NCBI GenBank assembly: GCA_948470475.1
Contig: OX419342.1
Location: 25,698,907 to 25,762,906, forward strand
DNA from: Galaxea fascicularis
Taxonomy: Eukaryota; Cnidaria; Anthozoa; Scleractinia; Euphylliidae
Direction of reading: 5' to 3'
DNA: 64,000 nucleotides
Each line of letters begins with the position of its first letter. Positions within the stretch are counted from its first letter, which is position 1. Shown piece by piece: positions 11,001 to 20,149 of this stretch. A program made the position numbers and the translations under genes. Below the pieces are notes generated by a model. It saw only the letters and a program-made list of their open reading frames with translations. It made no database searches and had not been told where the DNA came from.

Positions 11001-12704
11001 TTTTCAGAATCATCAAATGTGCTGCTTTGTTGTTTGTTACATGATCTACACAGGACTGAGTCAATAGTATCCTTGCTTACTCCCCAGTAGAATGTCACAT
11101 AACATGGAGCAGTAGTGCTCAGCAAAAACTCAATAAAACCTTAGAGATGACAGAGAAGAACATAAGCCATGGTTCGACACACAGTTCATATAAAAAAATT
11201 GAAAACTCTTTTTTCTAATTGATGGGTAATTTGCCTAAACAGGGCTTATTTTGACATTTTAATGGTGAAATCAGACTGAAGCAAGGCTCCAACATTAAAG
11301 GGCTGGGATGCTTATTATATAAACTGTTTTAGACCTCTTAAGGAAAAAAGTTGTGCATGACCTGCACTAGATTTTATTCTGTAAAAGATACCATTCTTGA
11401 ATGCACAAACAAAGGTTAAATAACAAATGAATAACAAGGGTTAGTTTGGAAAGAAACTGTGTCGCTATGTTGATAAGGGAGTGGTACAGAAAAATTTGGT
11501 TTATCGACTGAGTTGATAATATAAATTGGCCCCTGTAAAAGGATTAAAAAACCTGACATTTTGAGTGTTAGCCAGACGTCAGAAAGGCTAAACAAACTAA
11601 AATCATGTCACATCAAGAGAAAGATGAACCCATCTCAATTTTGGTGTTGACAAAGCACACTCCAATTTTAAGTGATTTTGGAGCAAATGCAGAATACACG
11701 GCCCATTCATTTACAAATGGCAGAGACTTTTGGAGAACCCAGTCTTCAGAGTATGGCAGAACAGAGCCATTTCTAGCCATGTGCACCGTATGCAATACTA
11801 CCAGAACTCCAGAACTTGTGCGTGCATGGTGGATGGTATACGCCTCTCAGCCTAACAGCCACCATGTACAATGCTACGATTCTGGCCCCGGTTGTTCAAA
11901 CGTTGGATAGCGCTATCCACCAGATATATCACTATCCAGCAGATAAGTAATGGGAAAGCTAATTGCACTATCCACTGGATAGATATTTATCAGGTGGATA
12001 CTGAGCTATCCAGCTTTTGAACAACAGGAGCCTGGTGTGTGTAATGAGGGTTTAGAAAAAGAGACTCAAGCTTGCACTTGCCACACTCTGCAGACTGGTG
12101 AAGAACGAGACACATTACAATGGACACTATGATTGTTATTCAATGTATGTCAATGAGTGGCCCATGTATTCTGCAATCTAGCCTTGATTTTATACTGAAA
12201 CTATAACACCTCCCTTCCCCCCATCGCCTTCCTAGAACTGCCACCCACATCTGGGACACAATAAATGATCAGTCCCTAAATACTAATAAAAACGCTATCA
12301 TGCATCTGTAGGTATATTTGGCTTTCGTTTTACAGGCTTGGTTAATCCTAAGAGACATTTGCGATTCTTGTGTTGAGTTTGATTGAGGAAGAGGTATTTC
12401 TGTAGTTTCAGCAATAAGTAAGATCTTGTTATGATGATGAAATAAATAATATAATTGAGGAAATCCACGTTTGGACGGCAATGTTACCCATTTCATCGAT
12501 TGACGATTGAGCAGACTTCAGTTCCAGAACAAATGGATTCTTCACACCGATCATGGGTTCCGACGGAATGTCCATTCGTGGAGGATTTAAAACATTAAGT
12601 ATAGCCTCTCTTTCCATGGCACCAAGTCTCACTATAAACCGGGCTAAAACCAGAAAACAACCCACAATCATCAGAGCTGAGAAAAGACTCAACCAGTCCG
12701 CCAT
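8086..12704 (-). CDS. CGRRF1: CGRRF1-like RING-finger protein (five coding exons)
   Basis: Exons on the minus strand: 12488-12704, 10929-11139, 9835-9988, 9144-9254 and 8086-8448, giving 351 residues (human CGRRF1 is about 330). Phases agree at every junction. Acceptors have pyrimidine tracts, for example TTTCTTTTCAG before exon 4. Donors are GTAACA, GTCATA (weak), GTAAGA and GTATGA. The N-terminus has a membrane anchor (LSLFSALMIVGCFLVLARFI, residues 4-23), followed by GVKNPFVLEL, a match to the family motif QVKNPFGLEI. Exon 2 carries YVTFYWGVS, matching LTCYWGCS. Exon 5 ends in a C3HC4 RING (CIICRTL, LPCRHACACGLC, CPMCRG) and an acidic tail. The family is an ER-associated ubiquitin ligase that restrains growth; that role is from family knowledge. 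The gene is head-to-head with the gene at 12840. Confidence 0.88.
10130..10345. repeat. SINE fragments in CGRRF1 intron 2
   Basis: GATCCTTGCAGTTGTAAATG and its opposite-strand partner (CAGCTGCAAAGATCATTCTT) flank a TTCAGGACTTTAACAGGGTC segment. The same body sequence is attached to the tRNA head of the copy at 10520-10690, so these are headless pieces of one SINE family. Confidence 0.55.
10520..10690 (-). repeat. tRNA-derived SINE (GCTTCATAGCTCAGTTGG family)
   Basis: The minus strand reads TGGCTTCATAGCTCAGTTGG (A box), then a short tRNA-like stem and GAGGTCGTGGGTAACTTCAA, a mutated B box. The body follows: CTGTTGAAGACCTTAAC, a T run, AAGCTTCTTTATGCAATTG and CAACTGCAAGGATCATT. Other copies are at 31441-31530 and 31545-31700. 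Confidence 0.7.
10800..10885 (-). repeat. SINE body fragment
   Basis: Shares the TTATGCAATTGCATAAAGAA and GCCTGAAAAACATTCAGG segments of the SINE body but has no tRNA head. It abuts exon 2 of the CGRRF1-like gene at 10929. Confidence 0.5.
11688..12176. mobile_element. TIR MITE in CGRRF1 intron 1, carrying a nested MITE
   Basis: Left end TGCAGAATACACGGCCCATT and right end AGTGGCCCATGTATTCTGCA are imperfect terminal inverted repeats of about 27 bp. A half copy of the same terminus is at about 20848-20910. The palindromic element at 11884-12032 sits inside it. It has no coding capacity. Confidence 0.5.
11884..12032. repeat. Fold-back MITE (GGCCCCGGTTGTTCAAA family)
   Basis: The left arm begins GGCCCCGGTTGTTCAAACG and the right arm ends TTTGAACAACAGGAGCC. 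Several GGATAG/CTATCC units lie between, so the whole segment folds on itself. Confidence 0.7.
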
Positions 12705-12839
12705 ATTGATTACCTGCGAGTTGTAAATACCCCAGCGGACATTTATGGTGACTACGTCGTGCAATACGCACTAATTTGCACCCTCATTCTAACCTTGAAA
12801 GTTCCAGGTGATCTTTCTTCCATTCTCGAGCTAAGCAGG
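12705..12839. promoter_or_regulatory. Probable bidirectional promoter between CGRRF1-like and rhamnose mutarotase-like genes
   Basis: Only 135 bp separate the divergent start codons at 12704 (minus) and 12840 (plus). It contains GTGACTACGTCGTGCAATAC, and no TATA box is visible. Shared promoter use is inferred from the spacing. An in-frame ATG at 12759 would lengthen the plus-strand protein by 27 residues, but the family N-terminus matches the 12840 start. Confidence 0.5.
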
Positions 12840-13358
12840 ATGGCTTCTAATCCTAAAATTGCCAAGAGGTTGGGATCTGTCATCAAATTAAAACCAGAGA
12901 CGTATGAAAAATACAAGGAACTGCATGCTGCAGTATGGCCCAAAGTAATTATTCTCCTTTTAAACACTGACTTAAACCACAATCTGACAACACGTTTCTC
13001 AACTGTACGGCTTAATTCTAGGTGCTTAAGAGAATCTACGACAGCAATATAAGGAACTACACAATTTACTATGATAAGCACCATCATTTATTGTTCTCCC
13101 ATATGGAATATACGGGTGAGTGGGAGTCAATCAATCAATCAGTCAGTCAGTCCATAACCAATCATGTGTTTGCACATTTGCATATCCACTTCTTTATTTG
13201 TGCAATGAGGTTAAGTTGATTTTGTTCATTCAGTCAGTTTGTGTTGATTTTGTTGATACTGTGTAATATTCACACAAAAGTACATTAAGTCTATCAAGAT
13301 GTACTCAAGAAATATTTTGGTATTTTGATGGCATTCAGGTGATGACTTTGAGAAAGAC

Positions 13359-13363
13359 ATGGC
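13359..13363 (+). repeat. Target-site duplication ATGGC, left copy
   Basis: ATGGC directly precedes the 5' LTR and is repeated at 18215-18219 directly after the 3' LTR. One copy belongs to the host exon (GACATGGCTGCAATAGG). Confidence 0.9.
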
Positions 13364-13537
13364 TGTGACGATATGGTTAGTCCCAGGCCCTCCGGGACTG
13401 ACGTAGGTGGTGGAAAGGCCCCGGATGAACTCCCGCGTTCAGTTCTGTAATCTCATGTAGTCAACGAGTGTTTACTGCATTAAATGTATTGTATTCTTCA
13501 GTTTCATATGAGTCTATCCCTTTGCAACCACGTTATA
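13364..13537 (+). repeat. 5' LTR of the Ty3/gypsy element
   Basis: Starts TGTGACGATATGG and ends ACGTTATA. It differs from the 3' LTR at one position near the end (CAACCACG versus CAACTACG). At 174 bp it is short for the superfamily. Confidence 0.92.
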
Positions 13538-13550
13538 TGGTGTCAGAAGA
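13538..13550 (+). promoter_or_regulatory. Primer-binding site of the Ty3/gypsy element
   Basis: TGGTGTCAGAAG begins at the LTR boundary, the position and form usual for tRNA-primed minus-strand synthesis in gypsy elements. The primer tRNA is not identified. Confidence 0.65.
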
Positions 13551-13668
13551 AACTGTGCTGCCTTTTATCGCTCGTCCTTCTGACTGGAGGAGATTTGGTG
13601 AGTTGTATAAAGCCAATTTTGCTGTTTTGCTGTTCATCGTTTCGGCGCTGCTGTCGTGTGATTTGACT

Positions 13669-14268
13669 ATGCCGCCGCCGGAAGAGGTAGGAAGCGCTAC
13701 TTCTGCTCAAAATGTACCGGTTACTCAACCCACTGTGATCACTGTGCCTGTAAATATACCGCTTCCGGAAAAGCTAGACTTAACTGGTGGAAATCTCAAG
13801 GTTAAGTGGCAACGCTTCAGACGTTCATGGTCGAATTATGAAATCGCTGCTCAACTCAGAGACTCGGAAAATCCGAACAGGAACAAGGAACGGAGAACCG
13901 CAACTTTGCTCACCTGCATAGGTTCGGATGCGTTGGATGTAATCGATGCAATGGAATTTGACACCGAAGACCAAAGAAACGATCCAGAGGTTATCCTCGA
14001 AAAGATGGAGAACTACTGCATTGGTGAATGCAATGAGACTTACGAGAGGTATGTCTTCAACCGCAGGGACCAGGAGACAGGTGAATCAATTGATGCCTAT
14101 GTCACAACACTAAGGAAGCTCGCCAAGACTTGCAATTATGGGCCACTCAATGACTCGCTTATTCGTGATAGAATGGTTGTTGGAATTGCTGATAACTCGG
14201 CTCGCAAGAAACTCCTCCAGACAAGTAAACTCACCTTAAGTCAGTGTTTAGATATCTGCCGATCTTAA
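13669..14268 (+). CDS. Gag-like protein of the Ty3/gypsy element
   Basis: The frame is open from inside the LTR (13468), but the likely start is the ATG at 13669 (MPPPEEVGSATS). The product would be 199 residues with the capsid-like region LTGGNLKVKWQRFRRSWSNY, then LLTCIGSDALDVIDAMEF and YVFNRRDQETGESIDAYVTT, typical of gypsy Gag. It ends DICRS followed by TAA. The nucleocapsid zinc knuckles lie beyond this stop, in the same frame, at the start of the next ORF. The stop therefore cuts what is normally one Gag-Pol reading frame, either as a mutation or a recoding point. Confidence 0.8.
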   Translation: MPPPEEVGSATSAQNVPVTQPTVITVPVNIPLPEKLDLTGGNLKVKWQRFRRSWSNYEIAAQLRDSENPNRNKERRTATLLTCIGSDALDVIDAMEFDTEDQRNDPEVILEKMENYCIGECNETYERYVFNRRDQETGESIDAYVTTLRKLAKTCNYGPLNDSLIRDRMVVGIADNSARKKLLQTSKLTLSQCLDICRS

Positions 14269-14295
14269 GAGACTTCAGCTCGACAACTTAGGGCT

Positions 14296-17200
14296 ATGAA
14301 TCAGGAAGACGTGCGCTACATGAAGGAGGAGAAGAAGAAGAAGATGCCTTCTGTGAAAAACAAGACTAGTCCTCCAGCCAACAACCCGATCGAGACAAAA
14401 GGTCAAAGGATGGTCTGCAAGTTTTGTGCCAGACAGCATTTTTTCGCTAAAAAAAACTGTCCTGCATGGGGAAACTCGTGTAAGAACTGTGGTAAACCTA
14501 ACCATTTTCCTGTTTGCTGTCCGGAATCAAAGAAAAGCGTCTTGTCCATGGAGTGCGAATCTGAAGATGAAGAGTATGTAGCAGTGATTGAAGTTGAAGA
14601 ACAGCTCAATGCTGTCGCCGCAACCGGTGGCCGAAACCAAGCCTTTGCCACCCTACTTGTCAATGGACAGGAAGAGAGGTTCCAGCTGGATAGTGGATCA
14701 ACTGTAAACATTATGGCCGACAAAATAGTCACGAGCCTATTTGGGGAGAACGGGCTAGATGACCTGGAAAAAACATCTGTGACTCTGGTTATGTATAACC
14801 AGTCAGAAGTTAAACCATTGGGCAGGAAACGTTTCAGAGTAGTGAACCCAAAGAACAAGAAAAAGTACAGCATCGAGTTCCTTATTGTTAAAGGTGCGTG
14901 CAAGTCCATTCTTGGTTTGAGAGCTAGTGAGCACCTGCAACTGCTCACCATTAACAAGCATAATATACTCGCTATGGACTGCCATGTTGCTGCAAGTGAA
15001 GCCTTCACAAAGGAGGATTGCCTGTCTCAATACAAAGAGTTGTTCTCAGGGGAGGGAACACTTGAAGGAGAACTCCATCTGGAGATTGACAAGAATGTTC
15101 AACCAGTTCAGCTGCCAACGAGAAGGGTACCAATTGCCCTGAAAGAGCCACTTAAAAAAGAACTGGACAGGCTGTCAAGCACTGGAGTGATTCAGAGAGT
15201 TGACACGCCCACTGATTGGATCTCAGCAATTGTAGTAACAACAAAGAAGAATGGTAAAGTCAGAGTCTGCATTGACCCAAAGCCATTAAATCAAGCCCTT
15301 CACAGAAACCATTATCCCCTGCCTACGATAGATGATGTCCTTCCCCTATTATCCAAGGCTCGCGTCTTCACAGTATTAGATGCCAAAAATGGTTTTTGGC
15401 ATATCCAATTAGATGAGCAGAGCAGTCTTGCAACCACTTTTGGAACACCGTGGGGAAGATACCGCTGGCTTCGTATGCCGTTTGGATTGTCTCCAGCTCC
15501 GGAAGAATTCCAGAGAAGAATTGATTTGGCACTTGAGGGGCTACCAGGGCAGAAGGCCATAGCAGATGATATCCTTGTTTTTGGATCAGGTGACACTGAC
15601 GAGGAAGCTCTTAAAGATCATGATCGCAATCTAAGAGAGGTGCTCACTCGCTGCCAGCAAAAGGGCATCAAGTTAAACGTGGACAAGATGCAGTTCAGCA
15701 AGAAGGAAGTCACCTACATGGGCCATATTGTATCTTCAGAGGGTCTAGGCGCTGATCCAAATAAGCTGAAGGCCATTAACGAAATGCCAGCTCCCACCGA
15801 CAAACAAGGTGTCCAGAGAATACTTGGCATGGTGAATTATCTACAGAAATTTGCCCCTGACCTCGCCGACTTGGCCAAGCCATTAAGAGATCTAGTCAAG
15901 AAGGAAAACGAATTTGTGTGGGAGCAGGAAGTCCATGGAAAGTGCCTAGAGAAATTAAAGAATGTCCTAACCAAGGCGCCAGTACTAAAGTATTTTGATT
16001 CACAGAAGAAGACTGTCCTTCAGTGTGATGCATCCCTGGGTGGTCTTGGAGCATGCCTACTTCAAGATGGCCATCCAGTGGCCTATGCCTCCAGAGCCCT
16101 CACTGCTACTGAGATTAACTACGCTCAAATAGAGAAAGAACTGTTATCGATTGTCTTCGGTGTTGAAAGGTTTACAAGCTATGTCTATGGAAGAAAGGTC
16201 TTTATCCAGACTGATCACAAGCCCCTCGAATCCATTATGAAGAAGAGTCTGCTGAGTGCACCGAAAAGGCTACAAAGAATGCTGCTACGATTACAGAAGT
16301 TTGATTTAGAAGTAGCATACAGTAAAGGCGCCGATATGCATATTGCAGATCCACTTAGCAGAGCTTACCTCCCGTCAACCAGTGAGGATGAAGAAGTCCA
16401 AGAGGATGTCTGGAGTGTTAACGACATAAGGTCACCAACCGAAGTGGAGACCGAGTATGTGAACATGGCAGAATTTGTGCCAATTCGTCAAACTACTCTG
16501 GCAGAACTAAAAGTTGCTACCGAAAGTGACCCCGAACTCGAGTTGTTAACTATCGTCATTAAGCAGGGCTGGCCAGAGAGTTTGGCAGCTGTACCGCCCA
16601 CTTTGCGTGATTATTTCAACTTCAGGGAGGAACTGTCAGTACAGGATGGTGTTGTGTATAAGGGTGAAAGAATCGTGGTACCACGTAGTCTGAGACAGTG
16701 TATCATTGATAAAATACACGCAAGCCACTTGGGGATCCAAGGCTGCCTGCGGAGGGCTAGAGAAGCTTTCTACTGGCCAGGGATGTCCAAGCAGATTCCA
16801 GAGTTCATCTCAAGATGCAGCATCTGTAATAGTTACAAGCCAGCACAACAGAAAGAACCGCTGGTATCACATGAGATACCAACAAGACCCTGGCAGAGCA
16901 TCTCGGCAGACCTCTTTGAACTTAATGGTGCTGACTACCTGGTCACTACTGATCGCTATTCCAATTTCTTTGAGCTGGATTTATTGGGCTCCAAGACCTC
17001 CAAAGAGATTATCAATAAGCTGAAGCCTCATTTCGCGAGATATGGCCTGCCCGAAAGGCTCACTACGGACAATGGGCCGCAGTTTGACTGTGCTGAATTT
17101 CAAAGCTTTGCAAAAAATTTCCAGTTTGAGCACATCAAAACGTCACCTCGATATCCGCAGTCCAATGGGAAGGCGGAGAACAGTGTTAAGACAGCAAAGA

Positions 17201-17874
17201 CTATCTTAAAGAAAGCTGCAGATGCGGGCCATGACTCACACTTGTCTCTACTGGATTTTAGAAACACACCGTCTGAAGGAATGGATAGTTCTCCGGCACA
17301 GCGCCTTCTCTCTCGAAGGACTCGCTCTTTACTTCCTGTGGCTGATCAGCTGCTTCAGCCAAAAGTTGTGCCCAATGTGACGAAGAAATTGCAAAGTAGG
17401 AAACAAACGCAAGCTGCATACTATGACCGCGGAGCTAAGGTGTTACACCCATTAACGAAAGGAGATGTGGTACGGGTCCTACCGTTGCCAGGCCAGTCTA
17501 AATGGTTCAAGGCTCAAGTGGAGGATCATGTAGCGGTACGATCCTACAAAGTCCGCACAGAAGATGGAAGGGTCTATCGCCGCAACCGCTCCCATCTCTA
17601 CAAGGTCCCCGAAAAGTACCAACCCATCTCAGATGACGAGACAGTGCAAAGAAAAGAAACAGACCTGAAACCTGAAACCTTGTTAGACCGTGCAGAGGAC
17701 ACAGCAGCTGTTCCTTCTGCATCTCCGGGAATGCTGAAGCCTGATGCGTCAGTAACAGCAGGGCCTTCACGACTGGACTCCCAGCCAGCCTCTTCGGATA
17801 CCCCTGTTCCTCTTACTACCAGGAGTGGCAGAACAGTTAGGAGACCAGCCTACCTCAAAGACTTCAGTGTCTAA
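14296..17874 (+). CDS. Gag-Pol polyprotein, C-terminal part (zinc knuckle, protease, RT, RNase H, integrase)
   Basis: 1,192 residues, same frame as the upstream Gag with one TAA between them. Order: zinc-binding CKFCARQHFFAKKNCPAWG and CKNCGKPNHFPVCC (about residues 41-76); aspartic protease FQLDSGSTVNIM (about 132); reverse transcriptase with VRVCIDPKPLNQAL, FTVLDAKNGFWHIQLD and IADDILVF (the YXDD box reads IADD); RNase H (LQCDASLGGLGACL, YAQIEKELLSIVFG, QTDHKPLE); integrase HHCC (HASHLGIQG, CSICN) and catalytic D-D-E (SADLFEL, TTDNGPQFD, SNGKAENSVK). A GPY/F-like C-terminal module (KGDVVRVLPLPGQSKWFKAQ) follows. All catalytic residues seem present, so apart from the TAA the element looks competent. 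Confidence 0.93.
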   Translation: MNQEDVRYMKEEKKKKMPSVKNKTSPPANNPIETKGQRMVCKFCARQHFFAKKNCPAWGNSCKNCGKPNHFPVCCPESKKSVLSMECESEDEEYVAVIEVEEQLNAVAATGGRNQAFATLLVNGQEERFQLDSGSTVNIMADKIVTSLFGENGLDDLEKTSVTLVMYNQSEVKPLGRKRFRVVNPKNKKKYSIEFLIVKGACKSILGLRASEHLQLLTINKHNILAMDCHVAASEAFTKEDCLSQYKELFSGEGTLEGELHLEIDKNVQPVQLPTRRVPIALKEPLKKELDRLSSTGVIQRVDTPTDWISAIVVTTKKNGKVRVCIDPKPLNQALHRNHYPLPTIDDVLPLLSKARVFTVLDAKNGFWHIQLDEQSSLATTFGTPWGRYRWLRMPFGLSPAPEEFQRRIDLALEGLPGQKAIADDILVFGSGDTDEEALKDHDRNLREVLTRCQQKGIKLNVDKMQFSKKEVTYMGHIVSSEGLGADPNKLKAINEMPAPTDKQGVQRILGMVNYLQKFAPDLADLAKPLRDLVKKENEFVWEQEVHGKCLEKLKNVLTKAPVLKYFDSQKKTVLQCDASLGGLGACLLQDGHPVAYASRALTATEINYAQIEKELLSIVFGVERFTSYVYGRKVFIQTDHKPLESIMKKSLLSAPKRLQRMLLRLQKFDLEVAYSKGADMHIADPLSRAYLPSTSEDEEVQEDVWSVNDIRSPTEVETEYVNMAEFVPIRQTTLAELKVATESDPELELLTIVIKQGWPESLAAVPPTLRDYFNFREELSVQDGVVYKGERIVVPRSLRQCIIDKIHASHLGIQGCLRRAREAFYWPGMSKQIPEFISRCSICNSYKPAQQKEPLVSHEIPTRPWQSISADLFELNGADYLVTTDRYSNFFELDLLGSKTSKEIINKLKPHFARYGLPERLTTDNGPQFDCAEFQSFAKNFQFEHIKTSPRYPQSNGKAENSVKTAKTILKKAADAGHDSHLSLLDFRNTPSEGMDSSPAQRLLSRRTRSLLPVADQLLQPKVVPNVTKKLQSRKQTQAAYYDRGAKVLHPLTKGDVVRVLPLPGQSKWFKAQVEDHVAVRSYKVRTEDGRVYRRNRSHLYKVPEKYQPISDDETVQRKETDLKPETLLDRAEDTAAVPSASPGMLKPDASVTAGPSRLDSQPASSDTPVPLTTRSGRTVRRPAYLKDFSV

Positions 17875-18026
17875 GGAACTTAAAGGATAACTGAACTGTG
17901 AACTTTTCTTATAGCTGAGTCTTGTGGATTGTGATTATCATGTTATGTCAGCTATTGCAATGAGACTTTTGTTATTATTTGTTTGTTTTGTTTTCTTGTT
18001 CCTTTTTGTTTACGTTTATTTGGTTT

Positions 18027-18040
18027 GTGAAAAGGGGAGA
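18027..18040 (+). promoter_or_regulatory. Polypurine tract of the Ty3/gypsy element
   Basis: The purine run GAAAAGGGGAGA touches the first base of the 3' LTR, the expected site for plus-strand priming. Confidence 0.75.
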
Positions 18041-18214
18041 TGTGACGATATGGTTAGTCCCAGGCCCTCCGGGACTGACGTAGGTGGTGGAAAGGCCCCG
18101 GATGAACTCCCGCGTTCAGTTCTGTAATCTCATGTAGTCAACGAGTGTTTACTGCATTAAATGTATTGTATTCTTCAGTTTCATATGAGTCTATCCCTTT
18201 GCAACTACGTTATA
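18041..18214 (+). repeat. 3' LTR of the Ty3/gypsy element
   Basis: 174 bp, identical to the 5' LTR except for one transition. It is followed at once by the duplicated ATGGC and the rest of the mutarotase exon. Confidence 0.92.
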
Positions 18215-18219
18215 ATGGC
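18215..18219 (+). repeat. Target-site duplication ATGGC, right copy
   Basis: Matches 13359-13363. Confidence 0.9.
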
Positions 18220-18397
18220 TGCAATAGGCAGTGACCCTGTTACCAAAGAGTGGTGGAAGGTCTGTGAGCCTTGCCAGGAATCATTAGAATGGACGGGGCC
18301 ACTGCCGAGTGAGGGCGGACAAGGAGGCAATTGGTGGGCCCCCTTAGAGGAAGTCTTCCATAATGGTCATCCTGCAACACAGTACAAAGAGAATTAG

Positions 18398-19913
18398 AAT
18401 GACTTGATTTGGGATAGTGAATAGATGAATATTGCAAGAATTATGCAAGATTGCATGACTTCTTTTTTTTTCCTTTTTGGGTATTGCAAAGAAAATGTGA
18501 TTCCAGGACAACAATCACTGGTCAAGTGAAGGAGACCTATGAAATTCAGCTAAAATTTTTCAAGATGCTTGTATTCACCACCTCTTTCATTATGTTAATT
18601 TATTAACCCATGTGTCACTAAGCTGTTACCTAGCATGATCAAGTGTGTTTTACTTACCTATGTACTTGCAGTTTTTAGTAAGGTGTTCTTACATGTAAGT
18701 TTAGTTTGCATAAACCTGTGGTGAACTGCAGTACCGGATCTAAATTTTGCATAAGTGGTGTAGGAGCTAGCAAAGTGGTCTGGATTGAGATAAATAGTTT
18801 AGAAATTAAAAATTAGTATGTTACCCAGTATGGGTTGTGGCTTTGCTAGAAATGTGAAGTTATTTCATGTGAGTAAGTCCTACAATAATTGACTGGAGGT
18901 AAGAGTCACATTGATGAGGCCTTTAAGGGCCACAGTAAGCTATACATGGTCTTCATCTTCCTCTTTGGTACTCTGGTTTCCTTACTTGCTTCAGATACTA
19001 GTAGTGCCATGCGGGGTTTCTTGACTCTCGCTGTAAGGCTATAATTAAAGGAATACATGGTTTTAGTTTTATATATCCATATGCAATATCCATTGCAGGC
19101 ATCCGAACATCCAAAAACTTACTAAGATCAGCACCACCTTTTGAATATATACATCAGCGGTCTTACTTGCATAAATTCAGTGGAGTTTGGGCTTGCTGTG
19201 AGTTGTTGAAAGAGGGAGAAAAAAAAAGATGAAGATTGTGGAATTTTCATATGAACCCAAGAAACACTAATCAAATAAAGAGACACTGCAAGTAACCCAA
19301 GTTTGGCAAGCAATAGTGACCCATTATTTGTGCCACACCCTCCCCGTTGTTAGCCTACCCCTCAAAGAAATCGACAAACCCACCCCCTCAGAAGGAATGT
19401 CATCTCTAATCCCAACTCGATATACCAGTAGGTATGTATGTATGCTTCCGTAGAATTCCGAAAGTAACGACCCCGTTACTTATTTGCAGGCAAATCGGCT
19501 TGCCGTTATTTTCGGATAGGTAAGAAACGTTTGTAACTCTCAGACAAAGAGGACATGTCTTAAGAAAGTTATTCCGTTTATGTATATTGCTACAACGTAA
19601 CGTAACCAGATGAACGAACAGTAAACAAAACACTACCTTAATCCGTACGCTATACGGTGACTAATGTTAAACTGTACAGTACATTTTGACTCTTCGCTGA
19701 CAAATTACGTAATTTCAATACAGTATCGCAGCGTTCGTAAGAAAACGAATTTCTTAAATTAGGCAGGATTTGGTTCATAAGTTTCACTCACAAATTAAAT
19801 CATCTACAAACGATTCTGTAAAAGGACGCTGTGACTATATGCCCGGAAACCGGGAAGGGTCTAAAGTAAAGAAAACTCAATGCCCGGCAGTCAGACATTT
19901 TTATAGATTAAAG
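18398..19913. other. Mutarotase 3' UTR and intergenic DNA
   Basis: No exon, tRNA or recognisable mobile element seen. Ordinary AT-rich sequence. Confidence 0.5.
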
Positions 19914-20077
19914 CCTGGTTTTCACTAGCTAGCGACGCAAGCATAAGCGCAAACATAACGGCTCTTATTTCACCGCTCGACGCAAAGCATAAATACAAGC
20001 GCAAGCACAAGCACAAGGATCAAAATTTTTCCTTTTCTTGTGCTTGCGCTTGTGCATACGTCCCTAGTGATAACCAG
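19914..20077. repeat. Fold-back MITE (CTGGTTTTCACTAG ... CTAGTGATAACCAG)
   Basis: Ends CCTGGTTTTCACTAGCTAGC and TCCCTAGTGATAACCAG are inverted. Inner arms repeat GACGCAAGCATAAGCGCAA against its complement CTTGCGCTTGTGCATACG. The same terminus is at 38812-38875, beside the second minisatellite. Confidence 0.7.
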
Positions 20078-20090
20078 ACTTGACAAATAA

Positions 20091-20149
20091 GTAGGTTCGT
20101 ACGGAGCCCAGTAAGTGCCATGAGTTCTCTCCCCTTTTTTCGCCTCATA
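20091..20149 (+). repeat. Leader block shared with 38740-38796
   Basis: A block of about 60 bp running from AGGTTCGTACGGAGCCCAG through AGTTCTCTCCCCTTTTTTCG to CGCCTCATATCGACTTTTTG. It is repeated nearly identically on the minus strand at 38796-38740, again just outside a 12-bp array and upstream of an ORF. Confidence 0.8.

Larger units (their letters stand above)
13364..18214 (+). mobile_element. Full-length Ty3/gypsy LTR retrotransposon, recent insertion
   Basis: It is 4,851 bp with 174-bp LTRs at both ends that differ at one base, a primer-binding site right after the 5' LTR (TGGTGTCAGAAG), a polypurine tract before the 3' LTR (GAAAAGGGGAGA), and ATGGC target duplications. Gag and Pol lie in one reading frame separated by a single TAA at 14266-14268. 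Domain order is protease, RT, RNase H, integrase, which defines Ty3/gypsy. No chromodomain and no envelope-like ORF are visible. Confidence 0.95.
12840..18397 (+). pseudogene. L-rhamnose mutarotase-like gene interrupted by a Ty3/gypsy element
   Basis: Exons are 12840-12944, 13022-13115 and 13339-18397, the last split by the retrotransposon at 13364-18214. Splice sites are clean (AAA|GTAATT, CTAG|GTGCTT, ACGG|GTGAGT, TTCAG|GTGATG) and phases match. Without the insert the protein is 133 residues. Motifs of the RhaM-type mutarotase fold (ferredoxin-like alpha/beta, pyranose anomer interconversion) are KRLGSVIKLKPETYEKYKEL, HAAVWP, SNIRNYTIYY, LLFSHMEYTG, then after the insert PVTKEWWKVCEPCQ and NWWAPLEEVFH. 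The insertion falls between DDFEKDMA and AIGSDPV with a 5-bp duplication. Both halves are otherwise open, which agrees with a very recent event. This allele should not make an intact enzyme unless the element is spliced out. Divergent neighbour: CGRRF1-like gene. Confidence 0.85.

Noticed and set aside
14403..15008. 201-codon antisense frame in the gypsy pol region
   Set aside because: Shadow of the sense Pol ORF.
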